DNA of 64,000 bases from AP-15 sp963814805 (lineage in GTDB: Bacteria; Pseudomonadota; Alphaproteobacteria; ATCC43930; CGMCC-115725): the NCBI GenBank assembly GCA_963814805.1, contig CAWFER010000012.1, positions 124,001-188,000 of the forward strand. Reading direction: 5' to 3'. Below the pieces are notes generated by a model that searched no databases, was not told where the DNA came from, and was given only the letters and a program-made list of their open reading frames with translations. Within the stretch, counting starts at the first letter, position 1, and every line of letters starts with the position of its first letter. The translations under genes and the position numbers were made by a program. This document shows, one piece after another, positions 7,817 through 18,363 of this stretch.

Positions 7817-10552
7817 TCAGCGCACGCCGGCCGGCTCGGGCAAAACCGCCTCGACCGGCGGCGGCGGCGCTGCTTCGGCGGCGTGGGCGCTCGGATAAAT
7901 ACGCAGCAGCATCGCCGCGAGAGCGGTCCAGCCGGTCTGGTGCGCGGCGCCGAGACCCTTGCCGGTGTCGCCGTCGAAGAATTCGTAAAATAGCAAATGG
8001 TCGCGGAAGTTCGGATCGTTCTGCTCGATCGGCGAACTACTGAATACCGGCCGATGCCCCGCTTCATCGCGCAGAAACAGGCGGCACAAGCGCCGCGACA
8101 ACTCGGCCGCCACCTCGCCCAGATTGAGCATCGAACCGGACCCGACCGGGCATTCGACCTTGAAGTCGTCGCCATAATAGCTGTGGAATTGCTGCAGCGA
8201 CTCGATGATCAGAAAATTCACCGGAAACCAGATCGGACCGCGCCAGTTCGAATTGCCGCCGAAAACCTCCGAGGCGCATTCGCCCGGCGAATATTTGACC
8301 TCGATCCGGTTGCCGGCGTGCTCGAACACATAGGGGTTGTTTTCGTAGAATTTGGACAATGAGCGCACGCCGTAATCCGACAGGAATTCGGTCTCGTCCA
8401 GCATGCGGCTCAACAGCCGCTTCATCCGGTGGCCGCGCAGCAGGGATAGGAGGTGCAGTTCGCCGGCGTTGGCGTCGCGCCAGCGCGAGACCAGCTGGGC
8501 CAGCTGCGGGCGGTGTTCGAGAAACCAGTGGGCGCGCGCGCTGAATTTCGGCAGGCGCGTAAACACCGAAGCATCGAGCACCTCGACCGCGTAGAGCGGG
8601 ATCAGCCCGACCATCGAGCGCAGCCGCAATGGGATTCGCTCGCCGTCGGGCAGGTGCAGAACATCGTAGTAGAACTCGTCGGTCTCGTCCCACAAACCGA
8701 TGCCCTGGCCGCCGATATTGGTCATCGCCCCGGCGATATACAGAAAATGTTCAAAGAATTTCGAAGCGATATCCTCGTATACGTGGTCTTCCAGGGCGAG
8801 TTCGAGGGCGATGCGCATCAGATTGAGCGTGTACATCGCCATCCATGCGGTGCCGTCGGATTGATTGATCGTGCCGCCGGTCGGCAATGGCGCGCTGCGG
8901 TCGAATATCCCGATGTTGTCGAGACCGAGGAACCCGCCTTCGAAGATGTTCCGGCCGTCGGCGTCCTTGCGGTTGACCCACCAGGTGAAATTCAGCATCA
9001 GCCGGTGGAAGACCCGTTCGAGAAACGCCCGGTCGCCCTGCCCGCCATGCTGCTCGCGGTCGATTTCATAGACCCGCCACGCCGCCCAGGCATGCACCGG
9101 CGGGTTGACGTCGTCAAACGCCCATTCATAGGCCGGCAACTGGCCGTTGGGATGCATGTACCAGTCGCGCGTCAGCAGCACGAGCTGGTTCTTGGCGTAT
9201 CCGGGATCGACGCGCGCCAGAATAACGCTGTGAAAAGCAAGGTCCCACGCGGCGTACCACGGATATTCCCACTTGTCGGGCATCGAGACGATGTCGTCGT
9301 TGTTCAGGTGGCGCCATGCCGAATTGCGCCCGCGCCGCCGCGCTTCGGACGGCGCCGGCTGGAGCGGGTCGCCATCCAGCCATTCGGGGATGTCGTAGTG
9401 GTAGAATTGCTTGCTCCACAGCATGCCGGCGATCGCTTGGCGATGCACCCGCCTGGTGTCCGGGTCGTCCATGTCGCGTTGCAGGGCGGCATAGAATTCG
9501 TCGGCCTCGGCGCGGCGCCGGCAAAAGATTTCGGTGAAATCGTCGAATCCCGGCTCATCGCTGCCGCTCGCCAGTCGCAGGCGCAACCGGGCATCGCCTC
9601 CCGCGGGCAGGGTCAGGCGATAATGCGCGGCCGCCTTGGTGCCAAGGCGCGCCGGATTGACCGCGTCGCCGTCGGCATTGATGAGGTAATCGTTGATCCC
9701 ATCCTTGAAATATTGGCCGGGCGCCTCCATTCCCCACAGCCGCCGCACATTCGTTTCGTTCTCGCAAAACAGAAATTCGGGCTCGCCCTCGCAGACGAGC
9801 CGCATCGGCGGCAGCAGCGGGTGATCGATCGAGATCGCATTCCCGCCGCGCGCCAGTAGCCGCGGCTTCATCGCATCCGGCCGCCACGACCAGGTGTTGC
9901 GCGCCCAGAGCTGCGGCAGCACATGCAGCAAGGCAGCCTCGGGCGCGCGATTGTGCACCGTGACCTGCATCAGGATGTCGTCGACATCGGCCTTGGCGTA
10001 TTCGATTTCGACATCGAAATAACGGTTTTCGGCAAATACTCCGGTATCGAGCAGCTCGTATTCGGGCATGTCCCGGCCGCGCCGCCGATTTTCCTCGACC
10101 AGCTGAGCATAAGGAAAGGGCGCCTGCGGATATTTGTACAGCATGCGCATGTAGGAGTGAGTCGGCGTGCCGTCGAGATAATAGTAGAGCTCCTTGACGT
10201 CCTCGCCGTGATTGCCTTCCGAATTGGTCAGCCCGAACAGCCGTTCCTTGAGGATCGGGTCGGCGCCGTTCCACAGCGCCAGGCCGAGGCACAGCAGCAG
10301 CTGCTCGTCGCCGAAACCGCCGATCCCATCCTCGCCCCAGCGATAGGCGCGGCTGCGGGCATGGTCGTGCGGCAGATACTCCCAGGCGGTGCCGTAGGGG
10401 CTGTAATCCTCACGCACCGTTCCCCATTGCCGGTCGCTGAGATAAGGCCCCCAGCGCCGCCATCTGACGCCCTTGCCGATTTCCGCCAGCCGCGCCGCCT
10501 CGGCGGAGCCCGCCGCGTCCCCGACTTGCCCCCGACCCGGTTTCGCCGCCAT
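7817..10552 (-). CDS. GH63-type glucosidase (MGH1-like catalytic domain)
   Basis: About 911 residues. Recognisable segments include RWGPYLSDRQWGTVREDYS near the N-terminus, WAFDDVNPPVHAWAAWRVYEID and GLWDETDEFYYDVLHLPDG in the middle, and NWRGPIWFPVNFLI late in the protein. This is the layout of bacterial proteins related to eukaryotic glucosidase I and Thermus mannosylglycerate hydrolase (GH63). Candidate substrates are alpha-glucosides such as glucosylglycerate or trehalose-like compounds; I cannot choose. Four starts are close together (TTG 10582; ATG 10570, 10561, 10552); I prefer 10552, which has GAAGGA a suitable distance upstream. There is no signal peptide, so it is cytoplasmic. Confidence 0.85.
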   Translation of the reverse strand: MAAKPGRGQVGDAAGSAEAARLAEIGKGVRWRRWGPYLSDRQWGTVREDYSPYGTAWEYLPHDHARSRAYRWGEDGIGGFGDEQLLLCLGLALWNGADPILKERLFGLTNSEGNHGEDVKELYYYLDGTPTHSYMRMLYKYPQAPFPYAQLVEENRRRGRDMPEYELLDTGVFAENRYFDVEIEYAKADVDDILMQVTVHNRAPEAALLHVLPQLWARNTWSWRPDAMKPRLLARGGNAISIDHPLLPPMRLVCEGEPEFLFCENETNVRRLWGMEAPGQYFKDGINDYLINADGDAVNPARLGTKAAAHYRLTLPAGGDARLRLRLASGSDEPGFDDFTEIFCRRRAEADEFYAALQRDMDDPDTRRVHRQAIAGMLWSKQFYHYDIPEWLDGDPLQPAPSEARRRGRNSAWRHLNNDDIVSMPDKWEYPWYAAWDLAFHSVILARVDPGYAKNQLVLLTRDWYMHPNGQLPAYEWAFDDVNPPVHAWAAWRVYEIDREQHGGQGDRAFLERVFHRLMLNFTWWVNRKDADGRNIFEGGFLGLDNIGIFDRSAPLPTGGTINQSDGTAWMAMYTLNLMRIALELALEDHVYEDIASKFFEHFLYIAGAMTNIGGQGIGLWDETDEFYYDVLHLPDGERIPLRLRSMVGLIPLYAVEVLDASVFTRLPKFSARAHWFLEHRPQLAQLVSRWRDANAGELHLLSLLRGHRMKRLLSRMLDETEFLSDYGVRSLSKFYENNPYVFEHAGNRIEVKYSPGECASEVFGGNSNWRGPIWFPVNFLIIESLQQFHSYYGDDFKVECPVGSGSMLNLGEVAAELSRRLCRLFLRDEAGHRPVFSSSPIEQNDPNFRDHLLFYEFFDGDTGKGLGAAHQTGWTALAAMLLRIYPSAHAAEAAPPPPVEAVLPEPAGVR

Positions 10553-10798
10553 CGCCGCCATCCTTCGCATCCGCCGGCGCAAGCTATTATGTCCTCACGG
10601 CGCGACCAATCGCTTTGCCGAAGGCAAGAGCCAGCGCAGGACGACCTCCTCGATCTTCAGGCAGACCATCGGCCTCAGCCTGCGGCACGGTCAATCGCGT
10701 CGGGAGCGCAGTCGGTCGATTTCACCTCGATTGTTCCGATGCAGAGTCCAATAGATCCTTAATCATATCCAAAATTGTACGGGTTCACCGCGCCGGCA

Positions 10799-10827
10799 TT
10801 GACAAAAATTTTAGCATAAGTTATTAT
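10799..10827 (+). promoter_or_regulatory. Near-consensus sigma-70 promoter
   Basis: TTGACA at 10799-10804 and TATTAT at 10822-10827 with exactly 17 bases between them, in an AT-rich island within GC-rich sequence. It fires rightward towards the short ORF at 10861. The rest of the 10583-10798 gap shows no feature. Confidence 0.55.
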
Positions 10828-10860
10828 TTAGCCTCTTTAAACTAATCACGCGATACAGAA

Positions 10861-11007
10861 ATGCTCCATTGGCTGCTTCCCACATTTCGGGTCGCGATCG
10901 TCATCGCGGTGTTGGCCTGGGCAGTCGAGGCGGACGATCTGTCGCAGCAGGCGCTCGGTTTTGTCGAGACCCATCTTCCAGGCTGGAGTCAGACGGCCGG
11001 GCGCTGA
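10861..11007 (+). CDS. 48-residue small protein with N-terminal hydrophobic helix
   Basis: ATG to TGA, 48 residues. After a short MLHWLLPTFR start comes AIVIAVLAWAVEA, either a transmembrane helix or an uncleaved/cleavable signal segment, and then an acidic tail. I do not recognise a family. Support is indirect: it begins 34 bases after the end of a near-consensus -10 element at 10822-10827, and its stop lies 27 bases short of the end of the convergent HAD gene. No clear Shine-Dalgarno precedes it. It may be a genuine small membrane or exported protein, or a chance frame under a promoter that makes an RNA. Confidence 0.4.
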   Translation: MLHWLLPTFRVAIVIAVLAWAVEADDLSQQALGFVETHLPGWSQTAGR

Positions 11008-11033
11008 CGAGCCCGTAGGCGCTGGGCAGCCGC

Positions 11034-11667
11034 TCAATCGAGGGCGATCCGCAGGAGCGGAAACAAATTGCCGTGGCGGGCGATCGGCGCGGGCGCGTCG
11101 GGTGGCGCCTCCATGCCGATCCTGTTGTGCCAATAGACCGGCATTCCAACCGCGCTCGCGCCATAAAGATCATAGGCCGAGCCAGCAACGAACAAAGTAG
11201 TCTCGGGCGTGGCGCCGAGCGCTTCCAGAGCCAGCCGATAGGGACGCGGATGCGGCTTATAGAACCCCGCGCGTTCGGCGCTGACGACGGCCTCGAACCC
11301 AATCCCGGTGCGCGCGGCGGCGACCCGGGGCCAGCGCCTCGGAGCAATTGGTCACGACGGCGAGCGGGATGCGTCTTGCGATGGCGCCCAGCACCTCGGC
11401 CGTTTCTGGCCAAGGCGCGAGTTCGCCGTAGCGTTCCGTCAGACGATCGGCGAGAATCGCCTGGAGACCGACCTCGACCGCCGCCTCGCGCACCAGCGCT
11501 TCATACGGCCGATACGCTGCGGTCGCATACGTATTGCGCAGATACGCCGCGCGCCACCGCCGGCCATCGGCCACGCCGGCCACGGCCTCCCACAACGACC
11601 AGGAATCGATCAGCGCGGTCAGCAGGTCGAACAGAACGGCCCGAGGACAGATCCCAGGACGGATCAC
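11034..11667 (-). CDS. HAD-family hydrolase, haloacid dehalogenase-like (frameshifted)
   Basis: The first half (AVLFDLLTALIDSW) runs to VVTNCSEALAP; the second continues one base later as VAAARTGIGFEAVVSAERAG then FYKPHPRPYRLALEALG and LFVAGSAYDLYGA. Removing one G near 11327 joins them into about 211 residues. Motif I is FDLLTALID, with the second Asp of the usual DxD replaced by Leu-Thr; motif II TNCSE and the KP of motif III are present. The type II dehalogenase group is the closest match I can name. The GTG start overlaps the sufT stop as GTGA, so it is translationally coupled to the suf operon. Its role there is unknown. Confidence 0.7.
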
Positions 11668-12074
11668 AGCATGCCGAGCTCGAGCTTTGCCTCTTCGCTC
11701 ATCCGCTCGGGGGTCCAGGTCGGGGTCCAGACCAGCTTGACCCGCGCGTCACTGACGCCGGGCACGGCGCGAACCGCCGCCCCGACCTCGCCCGGCATGC
11801 TGGCGGCGACCGGGCAGGAGGGTGTTGTCAGGGTCATCTCGACAAAGACGATCCCGCCCTTTTTGACGATCAGCTCGTAGATCAGCCCCAATTCGACCAG
11901 ATCGACCGGGATTTCCGGGTCTTGAACCGTCTTTAGCGCCGCCAGCACCGGTCCCATCAGCGCCGGGTCGTCCTCGCCTTCCGGGCGCTCGACTTCGGCA
12001 GCGGCCTCGGCCGTGGGGTCGGCAGCGGGCTCCGGGGCCCCGAAATCGAAGGGATCGCGCTCGGTCATCGTCAC
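11664..12074 (-). CDS. sufT: SufT, SUF-system Fe-S assembly factor (MIP18/DUF59)
   Basis: 136 residues. An Asp/Glu-rich N-terminal tail of about 40 residues leads into the DUF59 core: ALKTVQDPEIPVDLVELGLIY, then VEMTLTTPSCPVAASMPGEV with the conserved Cys, and VKLVWTPTWTPERMSEEAKLELG at the end. SufT assists maturation of Fe-S proteins, mainly under high Fe-S demand (family knowledge). It begins 3 bases after the sufU stop and couples by GTGA to the next gene. Confidence 0.92.
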   Translation of the reverse strand: MTMTERDPFDFGAPEPAADPTAEAAAEVERPEGEDDPALMGPVLAALKTVQDPEIPVDLVELGLIYELIVKKGGIVFVEMTLTTPSCPVAASMPGEVGAAVRAVPGVSDARVKLVWTPTWTPERMSEEAKLELGML

Positions 12075-12077
12075 GCC

Positions 12078-12539
12078 CTACTCCGTCTTCACCGGGGCCG
12101 CGCCGCCGCCCTTCAGCGCGGCTTCAAGCGCATGCCAGGACAAGGTCGCGCATTTGACCCGGGCCGGATAGGCCTTGACCCCGGTTAACGGTTCGAGCCG
12201 CTCCATCTCCGCGGCCAGCGGCTCTGGCAGAGCGGCCTCGTCGCCGCCGGTGACCCGCGCATGGAAATGCGCGAACAACTCGCGCGCCTCGCCGACGGTC
12301 TTGCCCTTCAGCACCTCGGTCATCAAGGAGGCGGCCGCGGTCGAGATCGCGCAGCCCCGCCCCTGAAACGAAACGTCGGCGATCTGGTCGCCCTCCAGGG
12401 TCAGGAAAACAGTGACCCGGTCGCCGCATAGCGGGTTGTAGCCCTGGGCGGTATGGGTCGGGTGCTCGATCGGCCGGAAATTGCGCGGATGGCGGCCATG
12501 ATCGAGGATGATGTCCTGATAAAGCTCGCGCAGATCCAT
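12078..12539 (-). CDS. sufU: SufU, Fe-S cluster assembly scaffold / sulfur acceptor
   Basis: 153 residues with the three conserved cysteines of SufU (Cys38 in NPLCGD, Cys63 in GRGCAIS, Cys130 in RVKCATLSWHAL) plus Asp40. It accepts sulfur from SufS and passes it to the SufBCD scaffold (family knowledge). The extended spacing between the second and third cysteines is the feature that separates SufU from IscU. The ATG at 12539 overlaps the sufS stop by one base (TGATG), so the two are translationally coupled, matching their functional pairing. Confidence 0.93.
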   Translation of the reverse strand: MDLRELYQDIILDHGRHPRNFRPIEHPTHTAQGYNPLCGDRVTVFLTLEGDQIADVSFQGRGCAISTAAASLMTEVLKGKTVGEARELFAHFHARVTGGDEAALPEPLAAEMERLEPLTGVKAYPARVKCATLSWHALEAALKGGGAAPVKTE

Positions 12540-13825
12540 CAGAGAAACATCTCCCGCGCCGCTTCGATTGCGGCGGCCAGTTTGTCGATGTCGGCCTCGT
12601 CGTTGTAGACGCCGAGCGAGGCGCGGGTCGTCGCCGGGTAGCCGAGCTTTTCCAGCAGCGGCTGGGCGCAGTGATGCCCGGCGCGCACCGCCACGTGGTG
12701 CCGGTCGAGCACGGTCGCAAGATCGTGCGGATGCACCCCTTCGAGGTCGAACGACAGAATGCCGAGCCGGCGCTGCCCGGCGCCGACCAGCCGCAAGCCC
12801 TCGATGCGCGACAGCCGGTCGACGCCGTACCCGGTCAGCGCCTCCTCGTGCTCGAGAATGTTGGCGCGCCCCAGGCGCTCGATGAAATCGAGCGCGGCGC
12901 CGAGCCCGATCGCGCCCGAGATGTCGGGGGTCCCGGCCTCGAAGCGGTGCGGCGGGTCCTGATACACGGTCTTCTCGAAGGTGACGTTGAGGATCATCTC
13001 GCCGCCGCCCTGCCATGGCGGCATCGCCGCCAGCAATTCGTGGCGGCCCCACAGCACTCCAATCCCGGTCGGCCCATAGGTCTTGTGCCCGGAAAACGTG
13101 TAGAAGTCGCAGCCCAGCGCCTGCACGTCGACCGACAGCCGCGGCGCCGCCTGGCAGCCGTCGACCAGCACCCTCGCGCCCACTCGATGGGCGAGCTCGA
13201 CGATGGTCTCGACCGGAACCAAGGCGCCGGTGGCGTTGGCCAGATGGGTGATCGCGACGAGGCGGGTGCGCGGATTGAGGCGCGCGGCGAAAGCTGAGAG
13301 ATCGAGCCCGCCGGTCGGATCGATCGGCGCCACGACGAGGCGAAAGCCGAGACGGTCGCGCAGCAACTGCCACGGCACGATGTTCGAATGATGCTCGAGC
13401 TCGCTGATCAAGACTTCGGCGCCGGCTTCGAGAAAGGCCGCACCCCAGCTCTGCGCGACGAGGTTGATCGCTTCGGTCGCGCCGCGGACGAAGACGATCT
13501 CGCGCGGATCGGCGGCGTTCAGAAAGCGCTGCGCCTTGACCCGCGCCGCTTCGAATAATTCGGTCGAGCGGGCGCTCAAATGGTACACCCCGCGATGCAC
13601 GTTGGCGTAGTCGGTCCGGTAGTAATCGGCGATACGGTCGATGACCGAAGCCGGCTTTTGTGCGCTGGCGCCCGAATCGAGAAACACCAGGCCAGGGTTG
13701 TTGGCGAAGATCGGAAACTCGTTTCGGAGGCGGCGCGGGTCGAACCCGCCCGGCAACCGGTCGCTAGCGGCGGAGGGAAGGGTGGGAGCGGCGGGATCAG
13801 CAAGCCGCGGGCTGGCCGTCGTCAT
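12539..13825 (-). CDS. sufS: SufS, group II cysteine desulfurase
   Basis: 428 residues. The PLP lysine is Lys248 in TFSGHKTYGPTGIG and the active-site cysteine is Cys386 in RAGHHCAQPLL; the short spacing after the Cys and the SGHK context are those of group II SufS. The enzyme removes sulfur from L-cysteine and hands it to SufU. The first 28 residues are a non-conserved Ala/Pro-rich extension, so a later start is possible. It sits between sufD and sufU in the operon. Confidence 0.95.
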   Translation of the reverse strand: MTTASPRLADPAAPTLPSAASDRLPGGFDPRRLRNEFPIFANNPGLVFLDSGASAQKPASVIDRIADYYRTDYANVHRGVYHLSARSTELFEAARVKAQRFLNAADPREIVFVRGATEAINLVAQSWGAAFLEAGAEVLISELEHHSNIVPWQLLRDRLGFRLVVAPIDPTGGLDLSAFAARLNPRTRLVAITHLANATGALVPVETIVELAHRVGARVLVDGCQAAPRLSVDVQALGCDFYTFSGHKTYGPTGIGVLWGRHELLAAMPPWQGGGEMILNVTFEKTVYQDPPHRFEAGTPDISGAIGLGAALDFIERLGRANILEHEEALTGYGVDRLSRIEGLRLVGAGQRRLGILSFDLEGVHPHDLATVLDRHHVAVRAGHHCAQPLLEKLGYPATTRASLGVYNDEADIDKLAAAIEAAREMFL

Positions 13826-13827
13826 GA

Positions 13828-15153
13828 TCAGTCCTCCAACAGCGTCAGGCGGCGGGCGAGCCGCGCCAGCAGGTGCTCGCGCACCGCGATGGGTTCGACG
13901 GTTTCGACCGCCTCTCGCAGAAACGCCTCAATCAGCATCCGCCGCGCCGCCTCGCGCGGGATGCCGCGGGCGCGCAGATAGAACAGCGCCGCCTCGTCGA
14001 GGTCGCCGACCGCGGCGCCGTGGCTGCATTTGACATCGTCGGCGAAGATCTCGAGCTCGGGCTTGGTGTCGATTGCGGCGCGCGGCCCGAGCAGCAGGTT
14101 GCGGCTCAGCATGTGCGCATCGGTTTTCTGCGCCCCGGGAGCGACCGTAATCCGGCCCTGAAAGGCGCCGTGCGCCCGTCCGGCCGCGACCCCCTTGAAG
14201 ATTTCGCGGGTCTCGCCCCGCTCGGCGAGGTGGCGGACGGTGGTGACGATGTTGGCTTGTTGGCGGCTGGCCAGCAGAAAGGCGCCATAGAGCCCGCAAT
14301 GCGCCGCCTCCCCCTCGCTGCGCACGATGACCTCTTGACGCACGGTGCGCCCGCCGAGCAGCAAGGCAAAGCTGTCGAGCCGCGAGGCCGCGCCCAGCCT
14401 CGCCTCGATCGCGGCGAGATGGAGGGCTTCGTCCGCCTCTTCGACCAGCGCCACCCGTTCGAGTACGGCGCCGTCGGCGAGCCGCAAGGCTAGGACGTCG
14501 TTGCGCCAATAGCGGCCGGCGCCGGCAAAGCTCTCAATCAACCGAACCCGGCTCAGCGCCCCGAGCGCCACCAGGCTGCGGGTGTGCAGCGAGGCCGGGA
14601 CATCGCCCGAAGCGAGGTGGACGATCTCGATCGGCTGCTCGACGACGACATGCGGCGCCACATCGAGCACGAAACCGTCGGCGAAGAGCGCGGCGTTGAG
14701 CGCCGCAAAGGGCTGGTCGGCGTCGTGCGACAGCGCTTCGAGCGCAGTTTCGACCAGTTCGGGCTTCGCCTCGATCGCCGCCGCGGTGGGCCCGAACCAA
14801 ACGCCGGCCGGCAACCCGTCAATGGCTGATAATGCAGGCGCAAACCAGCCGTCGACGAGGACCAGTCGAGCGCCGGCCGGGGCGAAGCCGATCTCGCGCA
14901 GCAGCGCTCGCGCGGCGTCGCTCGGCGGCGAATGCGCGGGCCGGGCCGGCGGCAGCGGCGCCTGTTCGAGCGGGCGCAGGTCGAGATAGCGCCAGGCTTC
15001 GCCGCGGCGGCTGGGAAAACCCTCTTCGCCAAAGCGGGCGAGGCCGCGCCGACGCAGGCGCGCCAGCCAATCGGGCTCGTCGCCGCGCTTGCCAAAGCTA
15101 TCGAGGTACGGCCGCGCCTCGGGCTTGACCGGGAAATCGACGACGGCGCTCAT
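13828..15153 (-). CDS. sufD: SufD, Fe-S cluster assembly protein
   Basis: 441 residues. I took the ATG at 15153 (MSAVVDFPVKPEARPYLDSF), where the family begins, although the frame is open further upstream. The C-terminal half carries the SufBD beta-helix signature: GRITVAPGAQKTDAHMLSRN, then LEIFADDVKCSHGAAVGDLD and LFYLRARGIPREAARRML. SufD forms the SufBC2D scaffold complex with SufB and SufC and is needed for iron entry (family knowledge). The gene ends 3 bases before sufS. Confidence 0.94.
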   Translation of the reverse strand: MSAVVDFPVKPEARPYLDSFGKRGDEPDWLARLRRRGLARFGEEGFPSRRGEAWRYLDLRPLEQAPLPPARPAHSPPSDAARALLREIGFAPAGARLVLVDGWFAPALSAIDGLPAGVWFGPTAAAIEAKPELVETALEALSHDADQPFAALNAALFADGFVLDVAPHVVVEQPIEIVHLASGDVPASLHTRSLVALGALSRVRLIESFAGAGRYWRNDVLALRLADGAVLERVALVEEADEALHLAAIEARLGAASRLDSFALLLGGRTVRQEVIVRSEGEAAHCGLYGAFLLASRQQANIVTTVRHLAERGETREIFKGVAAGRAHGAFQGRITVAPGAQKTDAHMLSRNLLLGPRAAIDTKPELEIFADDVKCSHGAAVGDLDEAALFYLRARGIPREAARRMLIEAFLREAVETVEPIAVREHLLARLARRLTLLED

Positions 15154-15172
15154 CGGCGGTCTTTCGCCGGCC

Positions 15173-15922
<750 letters not shown>

Positions 15923-15931
15923 CAAATTTCC

Positions 15932-16073
15932 ATTCCACCCCGGCGAAGGCCGGGGCCCGCTGGTCCGGTCGCGAGATGCTCCCCCGCACGCATGACCGTC
16001 CGTAATTCCCCGAATCGCAGAGACTTGCCCCCCGATAGGTCCCGGCCTTCGCCGGGATGGTGGAGCGGGAACA

Positions 16074-16075
<2 letters not shown>
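15932..16075. repeat. REP-like inverted repeat between sufC and sufB
   Basis: CCACCCCGGCGAAGGCCGGGG at the left and CCCGGCCTTCGCCGGGATGG at the right are near-complementary arms about 90 bases apart, and each arm is itself a small palindrome. This is the widespread GGCGAAGGCCGGG intergenic element of alphaproteobacteria. It interrupts an otherwise tightly spaced operon. Confidence 0.7.
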
Positions 16076-17529
<1,454 letters not shown>

Positions 17530-17556
17530 TTGGATTTTCTGCGCTCTCAGTTGGCG

Positions 17557-18009
17557 TCAGTTGGTGGCGGCGTGGATGGACGCGGCCGGCCGGCGCGGGA
17601 CAAAGGCGGCGGGGGTCAGCATCGCCTCGAGCGAGACCGCCATCAGCGCCTGCTCGACCGCGCGATTGATCGCCGCCCAATGCGGCCGGGTCGGGCAGTA
17701 ATTGGCGCGAGCGCATTCGGCGACATGGACCGAGCATTGGGTCAGTCCGATATCGCCGTCGATCGCGGCCACCACCTCGGCGACCGAGATCGCATTCGCC
17801 CGCCGCGCCAAGCGATAGCCGCCGGCCGGGCCGCGCGTCGCCCTGACCAAGCCCGAATGGGCCAAGGCTTTGAGGATTTTGGCGACGGTGGCGCGCGGCA
17901 GCCTGGTCTCCTCGGCGAGCGCCGCGGCGGTCAGCTGGCGATCGGGATCGGTCGCCAGATGGGTGGCGACGATGACGCTGTAATCCGCAAGCTTGCTCAG
18001 GATGATCAT
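17557..18009 (-). CDS. Rrf2-family SUF regulator (IscR-like)
   Basis: 150 residues. A winged helix occupies the N-terminal part (LADYSVIVATHLA, then LPRATVAKILKALAHSGLVR and GPAGGYRLAR), and a cluster-binding loop has Cys92, Cys99 and Cys105, the spacing of Rrf2 proteins that hold a [2Fe-2S] cluster. It heads the suf operon, so I infer that it senses cluster status and controls the operon. I chose the ATG at 18009; an upstream ATG at 18030 adds 7 residues outside the family. sufB begins 27 bases downstream. Confidence 0.9.
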   Translation of the reverse strand: MIILSKLADYSVIVATHLATDPDRQLTAAALAEETRLPRATVAKILKALAHSGLVRATRGPAGGYRLARRANAISVAEVVAAIDGDIGLTQCSVHVAECARANYCPTRPHWAAINRAVEQALMAVSLEAMLTPAAFVPRRPAASIHAATN

Positions 18010-18049
18010 CGCATTCGGCCCGATAGACACCGGCCGAACAACTCGAATT

Positions 18050-18066
18050 CGGACCGGATTGGTCCG
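18050..18066. promoter_or_regulatory. Palindromic operator candidate before the suf regulator
   Basis: CGGACC-GGATT-GGTCCG is a perfect 6-5-6 inverted repeat 41 bases upstream of the regulator's start codon, directly downstream of a possible -10 element. Rrf2 proteins bind short palindromes overlapping their own promoters (family knowledge), so autoregulation is the natural guess. Confidence 0.5.
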
Positions 18067-18067
18067 C

Positions 18068-18098
18068 TATACATCGTCGCCCGCGCCCAAAGGGTCAA
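18068..18098 (-). promoter_or_regulatory. Possible promoter of the suf operon
   Basis: Read leftwards: TTGACC (18098-18093), 19 bases, TGTATA (18073-18068). The spacing is longer than ideal, which would suit an activated or cluster-regulated promoter. The remaining sequence from 18100 to 18363, up to the response regulator, holds nothing I recognise apart from a short A-run at 18111-18117. Confidence 0.35.
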
Positions 18099-18363
18099 TT
18101 GATAATCGCTAAAAAAATGATTTGTCGCCGGAGCGCGGTAGTCATCGACGCGCGTTGCGCCCGCGCCCCGGCTGGTCGACCCCCCGATCCGGCTGTCATC
18201 TATCGCGAGGCGTCTTTGCCTCCGCGCCGGCGGGAGGCGCGCCCTTCACCCGTTCGGCGTGAGCCGCTTGCTGCCACCGTCGCCCGTAACCACTTCAACC
18301 GAAAGTGCCCGGTCGGATGCGCGGGCTATGCCCAGCGGCGCAGGATGTTGGCGCGTGGTGGAC

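Noticed and set aside
12078..13373. A 431-codon frame that would fuse a SufS-region protein to SufU
   Set aside because: Only the last 153 codons are SufU; the part upstream is SufS read out of frame, and the true sufS frame overlaps it with a TGATG junction.
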